A stretch of DNA of 64,000 nt from Actinernus sp. WN-2022 (taxonomy: Eukaryota > Cnidaria > Anthozoa > Actiniaria > Actinernidae). The stretch lies in assembly GCA_030867875.1 (NCBI GenBank), contig JAOWCC010001589.1, positions 73,927,537 through 73,991,536 on the forward strand, read 5' to 3'. The notes beneath the pieces are model-generated. The model was not told where the DNA came from. It did not search any database and saw only the letters and a program-made list of their open reading frames with translations. The translations under genes and the position numbers were made by a program. Numbering within the stretch: position 1 is the stretch's first letter; the number at the start of each line of letters is the position of its first letter. Below, piece by piece: positions 43,101 through 58,100 of the stretch.

Positions 43101-46100
43101 TCGGCGAATAAATCACATACCCTTCGCTCTAGGCCAATAACCCTTACTTAGCCAACAATGAGGCGGTTCAGAAAGTGGAGTCATTTGGGGACGAAGTCTA
43201 CTCAGTTCATGTAGCCTGTTAGCGGTTTTTCTGGGCTTTCTTTCGTATTGGGTTACCTGTGACCTCGCGCCACAGGTAGCCCAATGCGAAAGCTACAGTC
43301 ATGATGACAGAAAACTCTGCAAAATTGTATCGGTATCATATAAAATTACCAGGAGACACTGAATTAATTATGCCCTTTCTGTTCTCTGTTTTAATTTGCT
43401 CAAGATTGTGATTTATAATTAAACTTAGCGGACTACAACTCTGCTGTAATGAACTTGTCACAGGTAACAACAATGACCAAAATCTCTCAGTTTGACAAAA
43501 TATTCTATTACTTTAAAATGAAATGCCGGTTCTCCCTTCATGTAGGCAGACATGAATTACTACCAAATTGTATTGTGTTCTATTGTATTGTGTATTTCGT
43601 TCTATTGTTTTGTATTGTGTTAATTCTATGGTATTTTGATAGCAATTCATGTGTTGCCTACATGAAGGGATCACCGCCATGCCGTATAATCAGGTCAAAC
43701 AAGGCAGAACATACAGTGTTTTTATGAGAATCTGGTGTCAAATATTTTGTCCAAACTTATCAGTATATTTGAAACATTTCGAATCCCAAAACTAAAGATC
43801 TGTTGATAAGATTTCACGGCTGTAAGCATCCTATTAACGATTCTGTTCTTTTTTTTTGGTAACATTTTTTTATTAGCATTTTTCAATATATTCACAATAA
43901 GTTTTACAAGACATATATCTAACACTCACACATACCGCACACACGCCTACAAAAAAAACACTAATAACACATCAATATATTAGACTTACACTACCTGATA
44001 AGTGCCGTGCAACCTCTCCTTATCCATTCGCTTTTAATGCTTTCAATAATTTCTCCCATTTCCTATAATGGTTCACAAGGCAGCCTTTCGATTGAGACAA
44101 TTTTAAACTCTATTTTTTCCAAATAGTCTAAATAATTTTTGAATAAATTTAATGTAGGCGTTTTCCTAATTTTTCTTGCCTTATATAATATTGGCTTATA
44201 CATAACAATTAAATAGTTAATTGGTAACTCCCCATCATGATCAACTCCCAAAATTATATTCAAAATATTGGATTCGGGTAGGAAAATTCCGAATCATTAG
44301 CCAGTTCCTAATTTCTAAATAGAAATTTTGGAATCAAGACAGTTAACAAAAAAATTGTCCACTGTCTCTGGGAAAGTAAAACAAAAGGAACATGAATTCG
44401 AACAATTCTGTTCTGTTTTAAATTGCCCACATATTTCTTGTTAAAAGCCATGATCAAATTACAAGCAAACGTAAGGAAAAAGCTAAACCGGATAGCAGGG
44501 TTTCCAAGATGTCTATTACCCTCAAATATTATCAGCAAAATCTTTTACCACACACCTTTAGTTCTGGGATTCGAAATGTTTTAAAAATAGAATTTTGGGC
44601 AAAATATCAGACACCAGTAGTTTCCGCCATATTTGCCCTGATAATGAAAATGTGAACTCCTCTATTATATGCAGTTCCAAGGTGTATTACGTAACCAAAT
44701 ACGAATGTTGCCCGGGTTACGAGGGCGTGGAAGGCAAGTCTGGATGTCCTAAAGGTGGGTTTATCTAACTTACTAGGGGTAAATGCTTTTGACACGTGCA
44801 CTGTGAAAATATGAATTAGTGGAAAATGAAGAGAATTACAAATATATTTGCGAATTATTAAATAGGATTGAGCTTGGTCCTGCTTGAGCTTGGTTTGAAA
44901 TAGGGTGTCATTTTGTTGTCGATCTTCAATATCTTTAGGAAGAGAAAAATCCACATAGAAAAATAAGGTCCCATGTTCTGTGATCAGGTCTAGAGAAGGG
45001 TAAGGAAATCACAGTTTTGAAACACAAACTGCCGTCACACCCTACCCACGTTTTCTGGGGAACAGAAACCCCCATCCAGTTGCTCCCATAGCAATGATTT
45101 CGTGAGATCTAATACGCGCACTCATTGGTTGAACCGGGGTCACGTGACAGTCGTCAAAACCAGTGTATCCCGCGCGATACAGCTATTTCAAAAAGGTTGT
45201 CCCGGACAAACGACAAGCGACATTCCCAGACCGAAATGGATTGTGGGTATAACTATCCAGTTGTGCGAAACGGATAAACTACAGTGTAATTCGACAATCG
45301 ATTCGCAGGGGACCATTAATATTCGTCTTAAAGTTTTTGACCCAAAAACAAACGAATTCACCATAATTTAAGCAACAACCACAATTAATTTCGGGCTGGG
45401 AGTGTCACTTGTCGTTTGTCCGGGACAACCTTTTTTGAAAAAGCTGTATACAATTGAAATGTATCCCGCCACTGAAGATTGTGTGATGTGTCGTGCGCGC
45501 CACTGGCTAGCTAAAGGCGCGTTTTGTTTCTCCTCGATGTTCCCCTCGACACCGTTTCGGGTAAAATCGCATATGTCTGGGAAGCAAAACTCACTCTTTC
45601 CCTCGGAGCCAGTCATTAAATGTTTAATAATCTAGTATCATACTGTAGTACGGTAATTACAGTGATGATCTCAATAAATACGTTGGTGTACTATGTCATG
45701 ACTCAGAGTACGAAGAACCCTCTACTGTTCACACCGATGCCCGAACAGTGAAACCGCCACAGCTAAATGAGATTCAAGTAGTCAAAGCTCTCTCAACTAT
45801 CAAGCGAACTGCTACCGTACCTGACCAGTTTCCATACTGGTTATGGAGAGATTTCGCTGGTGTTCTCACTACAGTTGTTGCAAAAATCTGGAACCTGTCA
45901 TTAGCCACATCCACTTGGCCCGTCTAATGGAAAACAGCAAACATTAACCCGACACCGAAGGTAGAAACTCCAAACGATCGAGTACACTGTATTTCAGAGG
46001 AATTAATATAAACCCCGTTATGAAAGGACTATTCAGTATCGCTACTTCTCTCAGGAGGTTCTTGAAGAACAGTTATGCGTTCCGCAATTGCTTTATTAAA

Positions 46101-49100
46101 GGTACAACACTTCTTCTTGAAGGTTCTCCACGATAGTAATAGTAGGGCCGTAAGATTGTTTGCCATGGACTTCTCTAAGGCCTTTGACAGCGTAAACCAC
46201 AAGTTTAATAATAATAATAATAGCCATATTTATATAGCGCCATATACCACAGTCTCATGGCGCTTTACATTTTACTGACATATCCCGTCAGTGATTTTTT
46301 TGGGCTGCTATTACGGCGCTAATTATGGCTGCCACGCAGTTTACAATGTTGAGTGTGTGGTTATAGTGTAATGGCCAGGCTGCTGTACCGCGGGTGACAA
46401 TCCCCTTCTCTTTTTCGAGTAGTATAACAGGTTAGTTCACGTCCCCTTCAAATACTGATTAGAAGTAGAAGGAGACAAGGCCAACGGCTTATAAACATCC
46501 CTGCCCAAGGACGCGGCCGGGATTCGAACATCTGACCTCCCGCACTCTAGACCGCCGTGCTCTACCAACTGAGCTGACTAGTGAAGCTTCTGGTGACCAC
46601 GTACATCATTTAATTCCTACATTGTTAACTCAGTGGTATTTAAACTTCTTGAAATGGTAGTCCGCGATGGCAAAGTCAGTGGATGGTTAGAGGTCAACAA
46701 GGGACAACAAACGGCCGCGTCAGTGGACCCTACCTGTTTAATGTATTCCTGAACAACTTACTCATACACGAGCAGAATAAGGCAGTCCTCAGTTGACAAA
46801 TATACTGACGACTCAACGATTCAAGTTGCAGTATGGCAAAACTATACATGCAGATGAAGCACCTGTTTTCTTAGATCATTTTATGAGTTGGACTGTCATG
46901 TAATCAGAAAAACGGGTAACCGCAAAATACAATTGGATCCTAGGCATTACCTTCCAGTCCAACTGTAAGTTCACTGAACATATTAGGACCAAACTATACG
47001 AGGCCAACAAATGTTTATATGTCAATTCTTAGATCTCTTAGGAAGGTAGGTCTCAGTCAACACGAAATAAACACTCTTTTTAATGATTTAGTGTTTTATC
47101 CTCCTTAATACAGGGGAACTGTATTAACTTAACTACCTAATCTACATATTTAGTTTTTAGTATCATAGTATATCTTAATTTATCTGATTAATTTATCGTA
47201 CAGATAACACTTATGCCAAAAGAATTATGTAACTGTTGTAGAAAATCTATCCGTTCGAATCAAAAGGCAATCTTTTGTAATGTTTGTGTAAATTGGGTTC
47301 ATTATAAGTGCACTACTCTTACTTTAAATGATTACATTGTGCTTGGTAATTCAAATGATGATTGGTACTGTACTCCATGCCTTGCTATTATTTTTCCATT
47401 TAATCACTTGGATGATGATGATGAATTTCAACTGGCTCTCCGTGAATTCAAATCCGACTTTAAATTTAATCTAGATCCCTTTAAAGACTTGATATTTAAC
47501 CCTTTTTCTCAGGATGTCTCAATAACAAACATAAGTAACCTAGATCCTGATGAACAATTCTTTAACTCTTGTAGGTCAACAGATACTAATTATCTTCTCG
47601 AAGATGATTTTGTAGCCAAATACTCTGATAAAACTAGCAATTTTTCACTCATTCATTTTAATGCCCGCAGTCTTTCACATAACCTTGAGAGACTAACTAA
47701 TTATTTACAATTACTGAAACTCCCGTTCTCTGTAATAGGTGTCTCTGAAACATGGTTATCACCTGCTAATGTATCTCAATGTGAGCTTAGTTCTTATAAA
47801 CTTACCACTTGTAATCGTGAAAATAGACAGGGAGGTGGAGTTGCTTTATATATCAGAAATGACATTGATTACACTGAAATAAAGGAATTAGGCATTAATG
47901 ATGATAACATATGCCAATCACTCTTTATTGAATTACAATTAAAAGTCAACAAGAGCCCATCTGGGCTTTCAATCGGGCTACATTAGATTGAAGATGAAAT
48001 ACACTTTCATTTGAAATCCTCTTAATCCTCTAATATTAACCAAAGGGAAGAATTATTAGCTGAATTTAGCAGTCTTTAGGAGTGGCCAGTAGCGCGGTGA
48101 CTTTCATTCTCTGCTCCCCTAGTATATATGTAATTTAATAGTTTTCTTTTTCTCGTATGTTGACCTTTTAATTTAAACACTACTTATTCGTTTAACACAC
48201 TGCATTTGAGCAGGCATATATTCATTGTTTTGAACCCGAGAATTAACCGTACTACCGTACTTCATGGTCCCTTTCTTTAGTAGTGGGTTGTCGGTCAGGT
48301 GATTGTAAACTCTCGTCATTTAGCACAGAAAATGTATTCTGATGAATAGGGATCGGGTTGTCATGTAAGAAATATGGCTCTTGAACAAACTGATAAGCTT
48401 CAGTAGGTTGGGTAGTCTCGGAACATTGTCTTCTTTTTTGTATTCTTGATTTTTTTTTTAAGTTTGAAAGTCGGATCTCAGCTTTAAGTTATATCCGCTT
48501 TCAACTCGCCATTTTCAACTTCTAGGTCAATAAATTATATATTCGAGATGACAGCATGCATCTTGATTTCGGTCTTGTATATATTATCTTGCTGCACTAA
48601 TTTGTCTTCCAAATGACTGAGTTTGGTTTCTTGATTCGTGTTTTGATGTGACGAGAGTAAGAATTCATTACCCATATCAGTTAGGTCAGCCTCCATGTTA
48701 CAAATCAAGGTCGTTAAAGCAGCGAGAGAGTTCTTATTGCGGGCTAACAAATATTTTTATCCTCGTGAAGAATCTAAAGAATTCCGTCTCTTCCGGTTTG
48801 AATTTGACTCATGTGTATGTTGCTTTTGGAGTTTCAAGGATATGTTGATCCAAAACTACAGGCTCTTGGGGGTTTTCATTGACTTGTGAACTTGCAGGCT
48901 CTGTAATTTGTTTTCTTTTCTTAGTACAACATAAAGTGTTGAACATGTTCATGTTATCAAGCATGTCGCGCGTGACCTCTGTTTCTTCGTTCATTAAGTT
49001 CTCTACTTTCATCTGTAATCTGGGAAACTCTAACTTTGCCCATGCCTTGGCACATAACTATTCCTGTTGTTAAGTAGACGTGGATGATTATAAGTAAAAT

Positions 49101-52100
49101 CCTTCGACAGCTTGTACCGTTTCCGCGAGGTCAATATCCTCGCTGGAACGAAATAACTTGATCTCAATACTCTCTGAATCCAACTTACGGTAAATTTAAA
49201 TCTCTGACAGTTTTTAAGAGACTCATAATATTGGTCTTGAAGTGCCTTCACCCAAAATAAGATGTTCTCCTCGGATGTTTTAAATGCAGCACAGCGAGCC
49301 GATGGCTTATAGATTCCAATATGTATTTCTTCGAATTTTAGCTTTCCGGATCCTGGCCCCTACACTGGCTTCAGGTCGTCGTACGTGTCGTATAATATAA
49401 TCACTGGCCATCTGGGTAAAAAACGCGGTCCTTCGGCTCCGACAATAGCGCCAGTTGAAATATCCTGAGCCTGTTGGAAGGCTTTCGCTTACATTTGAGA
49501 GATGAGACTCCAAATTAGAGAGAAAGTTCCTCGCGGGTCTTCCGCCATCTTGCTTTACTGTATTAAATTATGTAAATAAATTAACCTGGCGATTGTTGCG
49601 TGACCAGCACAGTGCAATCTGATTGGTGTGAATTTGACCTTTAACGCATGCGCAGAAATTTTGCGACACCTAACAAAAAAAAAAAAAAAAAAAAACGACT
49701 TGCATTTTAAGACTCGGTGCTGCCACAGGCAGCCCGAGTAATAAAGTAACAGTTGGTATTATCTATAGACCACCAGATGCTAATATAAGCTTGTTTAATG
49801 AGTACATTGATAAAACTCTTGACCAACTAAATAAATCTAATAAGCTGAATCATATTATTGGTGATTTTAATATCAATCTCTTACAAATTGAAACCAGCTC
49901 AATAACTAGCGACTTTTTTGAAACTATGTTATCTTATTCATATTGCCCTACAATATTTAAGCCAACAAGAATAACTTATCACTCAGCAACACTTATTGAC
50001 AACTGTTTCACCAATGATTATGATCATGTAACTAACTCTGGCATTTTAATAACTGACATTTCTGATTACCTACCCATATTTTTTATTTCCGACATAGAAA
50101 CACCCACACCACCAAGATATAATAATAAGTTTTCAACCACAAGAGTAATAAATAGTGAAACAATCGATAAGTTTGCAGGTATTATTAACTCTTATGATTG
50201 GAACTTTGTTTATGAATCTCCTGATCCAAATACTTCTTATAACATTTTCCTGGATAATTTCATGGCTTTATATAATCAAACATTTCCTCTGAAAAGAACC
50301 AGAGTTAGAACTCATGCTCATAAACCCTGGATAACTCAGGGTTTACTAAAATCAATAATGCATAAAAACAAATTATATCATAAATACCTAAAACAAAAAA
50401 ATCCAGCTAGTGAGCATAGATTTAAAGCTTACAGAAATAAATTAAACCATATCCTTAAAATATCAAAAAAACATTATTATTCAAATAAACTAGAGGCTGC
50501 TAAATCTGACCTAAAAAGTACCTGGAGAATCCTTAAAGATCTCATTAACAAGCCCAAATCACGATCTAATTATCCAGAGTCCTTCAATCACAATAACTCT
50601 CTGATAACCGATCCACAAGTAATTTCTGACTCATTCAATTCATTTTTTACTGGGATTGGTTCTAATTTAGCTAGCAAAATCCCGAGTACTTCCTGTACAT
50701 TTACTCAATACCTGAAAGGCTCCTACCCCCAATCATTTGTCTTCTATGAAATAGATGATGATGAGATATCTAGACTTCTCACTGAGATTAATCCTAACAA
50801 ATCTCCTGGGCTGGACTCTATAGATCCACGAATAGTTAAACAACTTGCTAGTCCTCTAGCCCCTATCCTAACTAACATATTTAATAAATCATTGTTTACT
50901 GGTAGGGTGCCTGACAAACTTAAGGAGGCTTTGGTGATACCAGTCTATAAATCTGATGATCATAAGTCCTTTGGCAACTATAGACCAATATCTATCCTCC
51001 CAATATTCTCAAAAAATTTAGAGAAAGTTGTTTACGCTAGGTTATTGAATTATCTAGAGAAACTAAATATTTTATCCAACAGTCAATATGGATTTAGAAA
51101 AACTATTCAACCTACATGGCTTTAATCGAACTTATTGATAACCTCTCCCAATCTATTGATAACAAAGAGTTCACTGTGGGAATATTTGTAGATCTTTCCA
51201 AAGCTTTTGATACTGTTGATCACAAAATTCTTAAACATAAACTCAGTCATTATGGAATCAGAGGCACCCAACTCCAATGGTTTGATAACTACTTACTTAA
51301 CAGAAAACAAATTGTGAAATTTAATAGCACTTACTCGTCACAAAGGATTGTTACTTGTGGCGTCCCCCACGGCTCGATCCTTGGTCCCCTCCTATTTTTA
51401 CTTTATATTAATGACATTACAAGCTGTACTAGCCTTCTTCACTTTATTCTCTTTGCTGATGATACCAGCATCTACTCTTCAGATAAAGACCTTGTTTCAC
51501 TTATCAACAACACCAATAATGAACTTATTAAACTGTCGAACTGGTTTAAAGCAAATAAGTTATCTCTTAACCTTAAGAAAACCAATTATATTATTTTTCG
51601 TGCAAGAAATAAACTCATCCCTAACCTTACTAACTTAAGTATTTGTATTGATTCTCAAAACATTCGCCAGGTTTCCTCAATCAAATTCCTTGGTGTTTAT
51701 ATAAATGAACATATTGATTGGAAACCCCACATTGAACACGTTGCCCTCAAAATGGCTAAATCTATTGGTGTGATCAATAAAGTAAAATCTCTTTTAACCA
51801 TCCCTATCAGGCGAACCTTATATTGTTCTTTAGTGTTGCCGTATGTCCAATACTGTAATATTGTATGGGCTAAAACGTACCCCACCAGTCTTAATAAAAT
51901 TCTAATACTCCAAAAGCGAGCTGTAAGAATTATAGCCAATGTACAATACAGAGACCACACCAATCCTTTATTCCTTAAGCTCAAATTACTTGATGTATTT
52001 GACATCAATAAATATCAAACAGGATCCTTTATGTTTAAAACCTTTGACCGATTCTCTATTATACCTCAATGCTTTCGAGCCTACTTCATCCTTAATAGAG

Positions 52101-55100
52101 ACATACATTCTTATGAAACACGGAGTGCCAACAAAATTCACATCCACCAAGTTAGAACAACAACCAGGAAACACACCCTTAAGCACTATGGACCAACCTT
52201 CTGGAATTCCCTTGATAACACTATAACCCAAGCACAATCCTTAAATAGTTTTCAAGCTAGACTCAAATCACATCTTTTCCAACTAAAACAATGAACCCTA
52301 ATTATTGACTATTTGTTTTTTCTGTTCATAATCTATGTTATTTTGCTGTACCAATGTACTTCTACTCGCAGTGCTGATTTACCAATTATAAAATTTTGCC
52401 GCCCATGGGTGTCAGTGCCTGTACAAGCTCCTTGGAGTTTTTTCACTGAACACCTTCCATATATACGTACTTAAATTAAAGATAATATAACATATTCCAC
52501 TTAGATCTACAAATCGATATATTCAAAAGATACAAACAAACAAGCAAATAATCAAATAATAATACTGTATTATATATCCCATTGCGCATTCCGTGCACAC
52601 GATTCAACTTCTAGACCATATAAATTCGACTGTTCCATGTTATTAATTAACATAAGTTGCAGCATTCACCTGAAGAGTGTGGTTAGCTTCGCTTGCCATA
52701 CGAAACAGATTTTTAGTGAAACAAAGTTCTATGAAGTAATTAACCTAAGTTTGTCTTCTCGTTTTACATGTATTATATATATGGTAAATAAAGATTGATT
52801 GATTGATTGTACTACTGTTCAGTGCTCTTTAACCAGATGTTATAAACGTAGATATACTTCCAAATGTCTTAACATTTATGAATTAATGGAACGGAGCGAT
52901 AGGAGCATTTAAAAAAAATCGTACGTCTTCGAGCCACCCACTAGTGTACTAAGGCAAATGCTACCGACTGTAAGAGTCTTCTAGACGTCTGAGAAAGAAG
53001 GAAAGTTTGAGGCCTAAAGTTTCTACTGGACGTTTTAAAGATAGCTTTTTCAATATATATATTTTTAAATATTACTTAGCCGTAATGTAATAACCCTGTA
53101 CATATTTTTTAACAGCTTGATAGTCTTAATAGTTAGATGTTTATAATAATAGAAGCTTTTTAAAAATATTTTAGATACTCTTGTAAAGAGTGTGGTATGT
53201 ATTTTATCAAATCTATTGTAGATGGTATTATTATTATTATTATTATTATTGCGTTCGACGAAGGAGTCTGGTGTCCGTTGGGTTCCCTGTGTCTCACAGG
53301 CAAGAGACGCCATTTTGAAGCAATTAACTTCGATCGTTCTGGCGCGTGAAAATGCGCACGCGGTCGTTTGGAGTCGTTTCGTTTTTTTGCGCTGTGGTTC
53401 ACTCGGTAATTAAGTAATGTAATATTTCTTCAATCAAATGCAATGTTGTCTAAAAAGTACGTAGGTACGATTCATCAAAGCCTGAGAAAAGTGTGTACTA
53501 CTTCTGGGCCATTTCCAAAACCCCATTCTCGAGCTACAACAAGCATACACAGTCAGTGTTAGTACATCCCAAAATGTTTTCCTTTATCTCAGCAATTTGA
53601 TGAGCTGCATCCCTTTTATACAAGTTGTGTAACTTATTAGTGAAAACATTCAAAATTTTACACCCACAATAGAGTCAGTCAGTTATTATCAACAGTGTAG
53701 TCCAGAACACTGAAGCAATCTTTCAGTCTCCAAAGGGTTATGTTTGTTTTACTACAAGTAGCCAAAAACATTATGTCGAACGCACTTTAATAATCTATGA
53801 TTACTTCTCGTTATTATGATAACACAACCGACATCAATTTCAAACTAATTATCAGTTATCACGCGAAAACAAAAAGTTACGTGTGAAGGTATTCTAACCA
53901 CAGGAAGCCCACGTTCCGTATTTCCCTTCATAGAGCTGTATGTCTCCAAGAGGAACATTATCGAGCTAGCAAAGAACCTGGGTCTGAGTGAGTTCGTCAA
54001 ACTCGTCACCTTGGCTGACGTTGGATCGGAGCTTATTCTGGTACGTTACTTTCTACTCCCTCTACGCCAAAGTTAATCAGTGAGGAGCGAAGCAACGAGA
54101 AGTGGTGGCGACGGTTGAGAATCTCACTTCCATGACATGATCATGACATGACATGATAATGTACAAGTTTATACCTTGTCGCCGATTGGTTCTCTGTTAT
54201 TAAATCCAACAACGCCGTGCACGAATGGTAGAATCATGTCGCGTATAAAACCGTTAATGTTGTACACGTGACACGATTCTACCAATCGTGTACGGCGTAC
54301 CTGATCAGAGACATGGAAGTGAGATTCTCAACCGCTGCCACCAGAGGTTCTCTCGCCATTGCTGGCAGCATTTGCCCTAACTTTTGTGTAGGGAAACAGT
54401 ATATACTTTGGTACTCAAGGTATTGCACAAGCACATGACATATCAGAAACTAGGATTGTTGTCGAATAAACGATATCCGCATTCTTTTCTTTTTTTCCTA
54501 AACAGCTCTAGACTAGCTAATTTATCGGGTTCATTAAATGCGCTCGCTGTAGGACCGAGAGCTGTAATTCGCTGATTAAGTTATGGCATATTTTATCATC
54601 GAAGACGTCTATTGAATTGTGTCTCAGGGATATCAGTGACTGGATGTTACGCAACAAGATGAAGCTAAATCAGGATAAGACTGAATTTCTAATAATCAGT
54701 TCAAAGTATCGCCCAAGGCCCTCTCTTGAATACATTCAAACTGGAGATGATATAATTCAGTCCACTGCTAGTGCTAGGAATCTAGAAGTAATGTTTGATC
54801 AATGTTTTAATCTAAATGAACAATACAATACAATAATACAATTTTATTTCACGTGAACAGATACACTTAGCTGTAATTTACAGGTATTGCTGTTATCCTT
54901 AAAGACAAAGCGGACGGCGCGTTCGTTTACTTTCTTCCCTTGTCGGCTGATGTCTTGTTACAAAGTGCCAGGTCTGATCTCAGCGCAATAGCTGAAGTGT
55001 AGATCAATAAAAGATACATAAATACTCTTTCTTACATCGAGAGGAAGCATGTTCCTCGTGCGCTTTAACACAGCGATCTGTTGGGATACTTTCTTGTAGA

Positions 55101-58100
55101 CTTTAGCAGCATGTTTATCAAAAAAAATATTTATCATCAACGATAACCCCAACTGGCCGGCAGTTCGATCTCCTCACTGTTGGGAATAACTATGTTCTCG
55201 CAAGCAAAATTCAGGTTTAATCTGTGTTTTCCCATAACATTAGCTTGATACTTAGAATGGTTCCTTTTTATTCCATTTTCTACATACCATTTGTCGACCT
55301 TGGTTAAGTCAGAGTTAATGGTTTCTTGAACATTAATGGGATCTTTGTCTGCGTACGTAAAAAAATGCGTATCGTCAGTGTACGCCGACAAGTTGCTCTG
55401 GCTGATAACGTAGACAAGATCGTTCATGCAAATATTAAATATCAAAGGGCCTAGTGAACATGTTGAAAAGATCTGTAAGAACACCTTTTTTCATATTAGT
55501 AAATTATCTAAAATCAGAAAGTATTTAACCCAGGATACTGTAAGTTGAAGTAATTGTTCATTCTTTCATAACTTCAACTATCTGGTAAATATTACGCCTA
55601 TACTACATTGACTTCCTGTACATTTTAGATTCATCTTTAAATTACTATTATTAGTTTATAAGGCCTTAAATGACCTTGCGCCTAATTTATAATTACATCA
55701 GTGAGCTATTATTGAGTTATATAATATCATTATCATGTTCTATCTTGGATCTTCATCGAAGAAGTTACTTAACGGACCAGTTACTAAGATGAAAACGTAT
55801 GGAGATAGAACGAACGAACTACCACTTGTTAGAAGAGAATGCACATCGATTACTTTATTTAAAACTAAACTTAAGACCCACCTTTTAACGAAAGCTTTTT
55901 ATAATTAGCAATTTCGTTATATTTGACATTGCATTTTTATCGCCATATTATTTATATATTGTCTTCATTTTTAATTAACCTATTTTAATTGATATGTCGA
56001 TATTATTAATTTTAACTACTTTGGTATTGTAATAAAGCGCCATGCCGAACAATTAGTGGCGCTATAAAAATGGCTATAAAAAGGCGCAATTAATGGTAGG
56101 TAGAACATTTGTCAGGTAGATAGAACAATGGTAGGTAGAACATTTGTCAGAGTCCAAAACAGCGAATTTTACACCAATGTAACTTGTATTAAAAGAGATT
56201 TACACTCGTTCCAAAGCCCTACAGTGCATGGGCATTTGCATATGGCTGAACTGACCCCACGGTGGGGCATTTGCAACGCTGTGATATAAAAATGTCAAGA
56301 GAGGGTTACGGGGTTGGGTTAGAATAACTAGCCAATTCTCCAACATTATTATTATTTTCGATAGGATACCAAGTACACGGCCTTTATTCCTACCAACGAG
56401 GCATTCCAAGCTATGCCTTCATCGACACGCGATACTCTACTGAAGGACAAAGACCAACTCAGAGACCTACTGATGTTCCACGTCCTACCAGGAAAAGTAG
56501 TTGCCGAGTCACTCAAGAACAACATGATTTTAAAGACTATGGACGTTCCTAATAAACTTAGAGTTAATGTCGACAGAAAGAAAAAGGTGTGTTGATCGTA
56601 GCGTCCTTAAATATAGTCACTTCCTAGAGTAAAGTACAGTAGGAATAGAAAGTTTTTCATGTTGTCATCCGTCTTTGCGTTATTTAGCGCATGGGAATGC
56701 TAACAAAGGCGCTGCGATTTATGGTGGAAGGAGGTAAGACAAAATATTGTGCACGGTCATAGTTCATTAGCGTCCCCTGAACCCACACGTTTCTATTGGA
56801 TGATTGATTAACATATTGGAATTTCTATTGTGTTTTGTGCACGGTCACGGTTGAAAAAAGCGAACAAAGACATAACAAAGAAGGTCGCTTGGTTTCATAA
56901 CTATTTCACTCTATTAACTATGTTCAGTTAGACTCATTACTATAGCTGGTCTAACTACTATTCATTATTTATTTCACTGTACAGTTATTCCTTTATTTTA
57001 AGTGCATCAGCACAGTCCACGTGATCAGTGGTATCAGCCTTTGTGAATAATGCAAGTAGAAGTTTTCAGGATAACTTCGTATACCGTATTCTATAGCCTG
57101 GTTTCCATATAGACTTTTCTTGTTTTTCCGTGTTTTTCTCGTGTCGTTTTTTGTTGTGGAGATAGGATCAGTTCTATCTAAAAACACAGAAAAAACAAGA
57201 CAATTTTTAAGGCTATATATATATGTGGAACATTCTTAGTATCAAGCTAGTCACTCTCATTGTGTTGCCATATAATAAATGAGTCCACATTGTGCGACGT
57301 CTTCTTCGTGACTAATTAATTAACTTATTGTTTGTGGCTTTATTGTCGAAGTGAGCAAATCCTTAAATAAGGCCATTTTATTATTTTCATCAAGGTTTAT
57401 GTAGTTCAGGGATCAGTGGTAAGGAACGCAAACCAAGGTGCATCGAATGGCATTGTACATGTGATTGACAAGGTCATACGACCTTCATCCGGGAACTTAC
57501 GCAATTATTTGAAAGGTAAACACTCAAATGGCTTTTTCTTACACAGCCAATCAAACTAAAGAGCATGGTGCAGCCTTGTGCACGTGACTGGAAACTATTC
57601 ATTCTTCCTGCTTTATTGTCACTGCTTTTAAAGTGGAACTGAATCCTAAAATCAACCCGACGGCTATTCAAAGATGTATTGGAGAGAAATGTGTTCTGCT
57701 ATTTTATTTCTCTGGGTCTATGAAGAGAAAATTAGTCAGTTTCAAGTTCGAAAAATAACCGATTGTCCGCTGATAAATCTAGCCTGTGCGGCGGCTCAAT
57801 TCAGTGCAAATTTCCCCATATCGTACGTACCTAACACATACCAAGGACAAACAATCACACCTCCAGCAAAAAGTAAACGCACTTAGGAGCCGTTAGTCCA
57901 GCTTTCCCTGCCTTGTTCCCAGGAGTCTTATCAATCGACTAATGTACATATAAATAACTTATAGAGAGATAATTAAGATAAGGAATTACAATACATAGAC
58001 AGTTGACAATATAATATGATATAATAATATTTACAATTGAGTTCAGGTCATCCTAATAGCATAGGCTAATCGAGAAGATGACCCTACAATACTTAAGATA

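Larger units (their letters stand above)
47213..52810 (+). mobile_element. LINE with PHD finger, AP endonuclease and RT, split by a 1.8-kb insertion
   Basis: Near full-length element, 5' region to a tail of AATAAAGATTGATTGATTGATTG. The coding frame is open from 47213 to the insertion at 47956, resumes in frame at 49739, and is hit by one frameshift in an A-run near 51080. Little other damage, so a rather recent copy. Confidence 0.92.

Noticed and set aside
48500..49553. Host gene on the minus strand
   Set aside because: Frames are broken by stops and confined between the ends of an insertion that interrupts a LINE, so they are cargo or remnants of that insertion.
53934..54040. Joining FAS1 exon 1 directly to exon 3
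   Set aside because: Phases do not match (2 versus 1) and a stop follows at once. The EMI exon at 44675-44754 resolves both problems.
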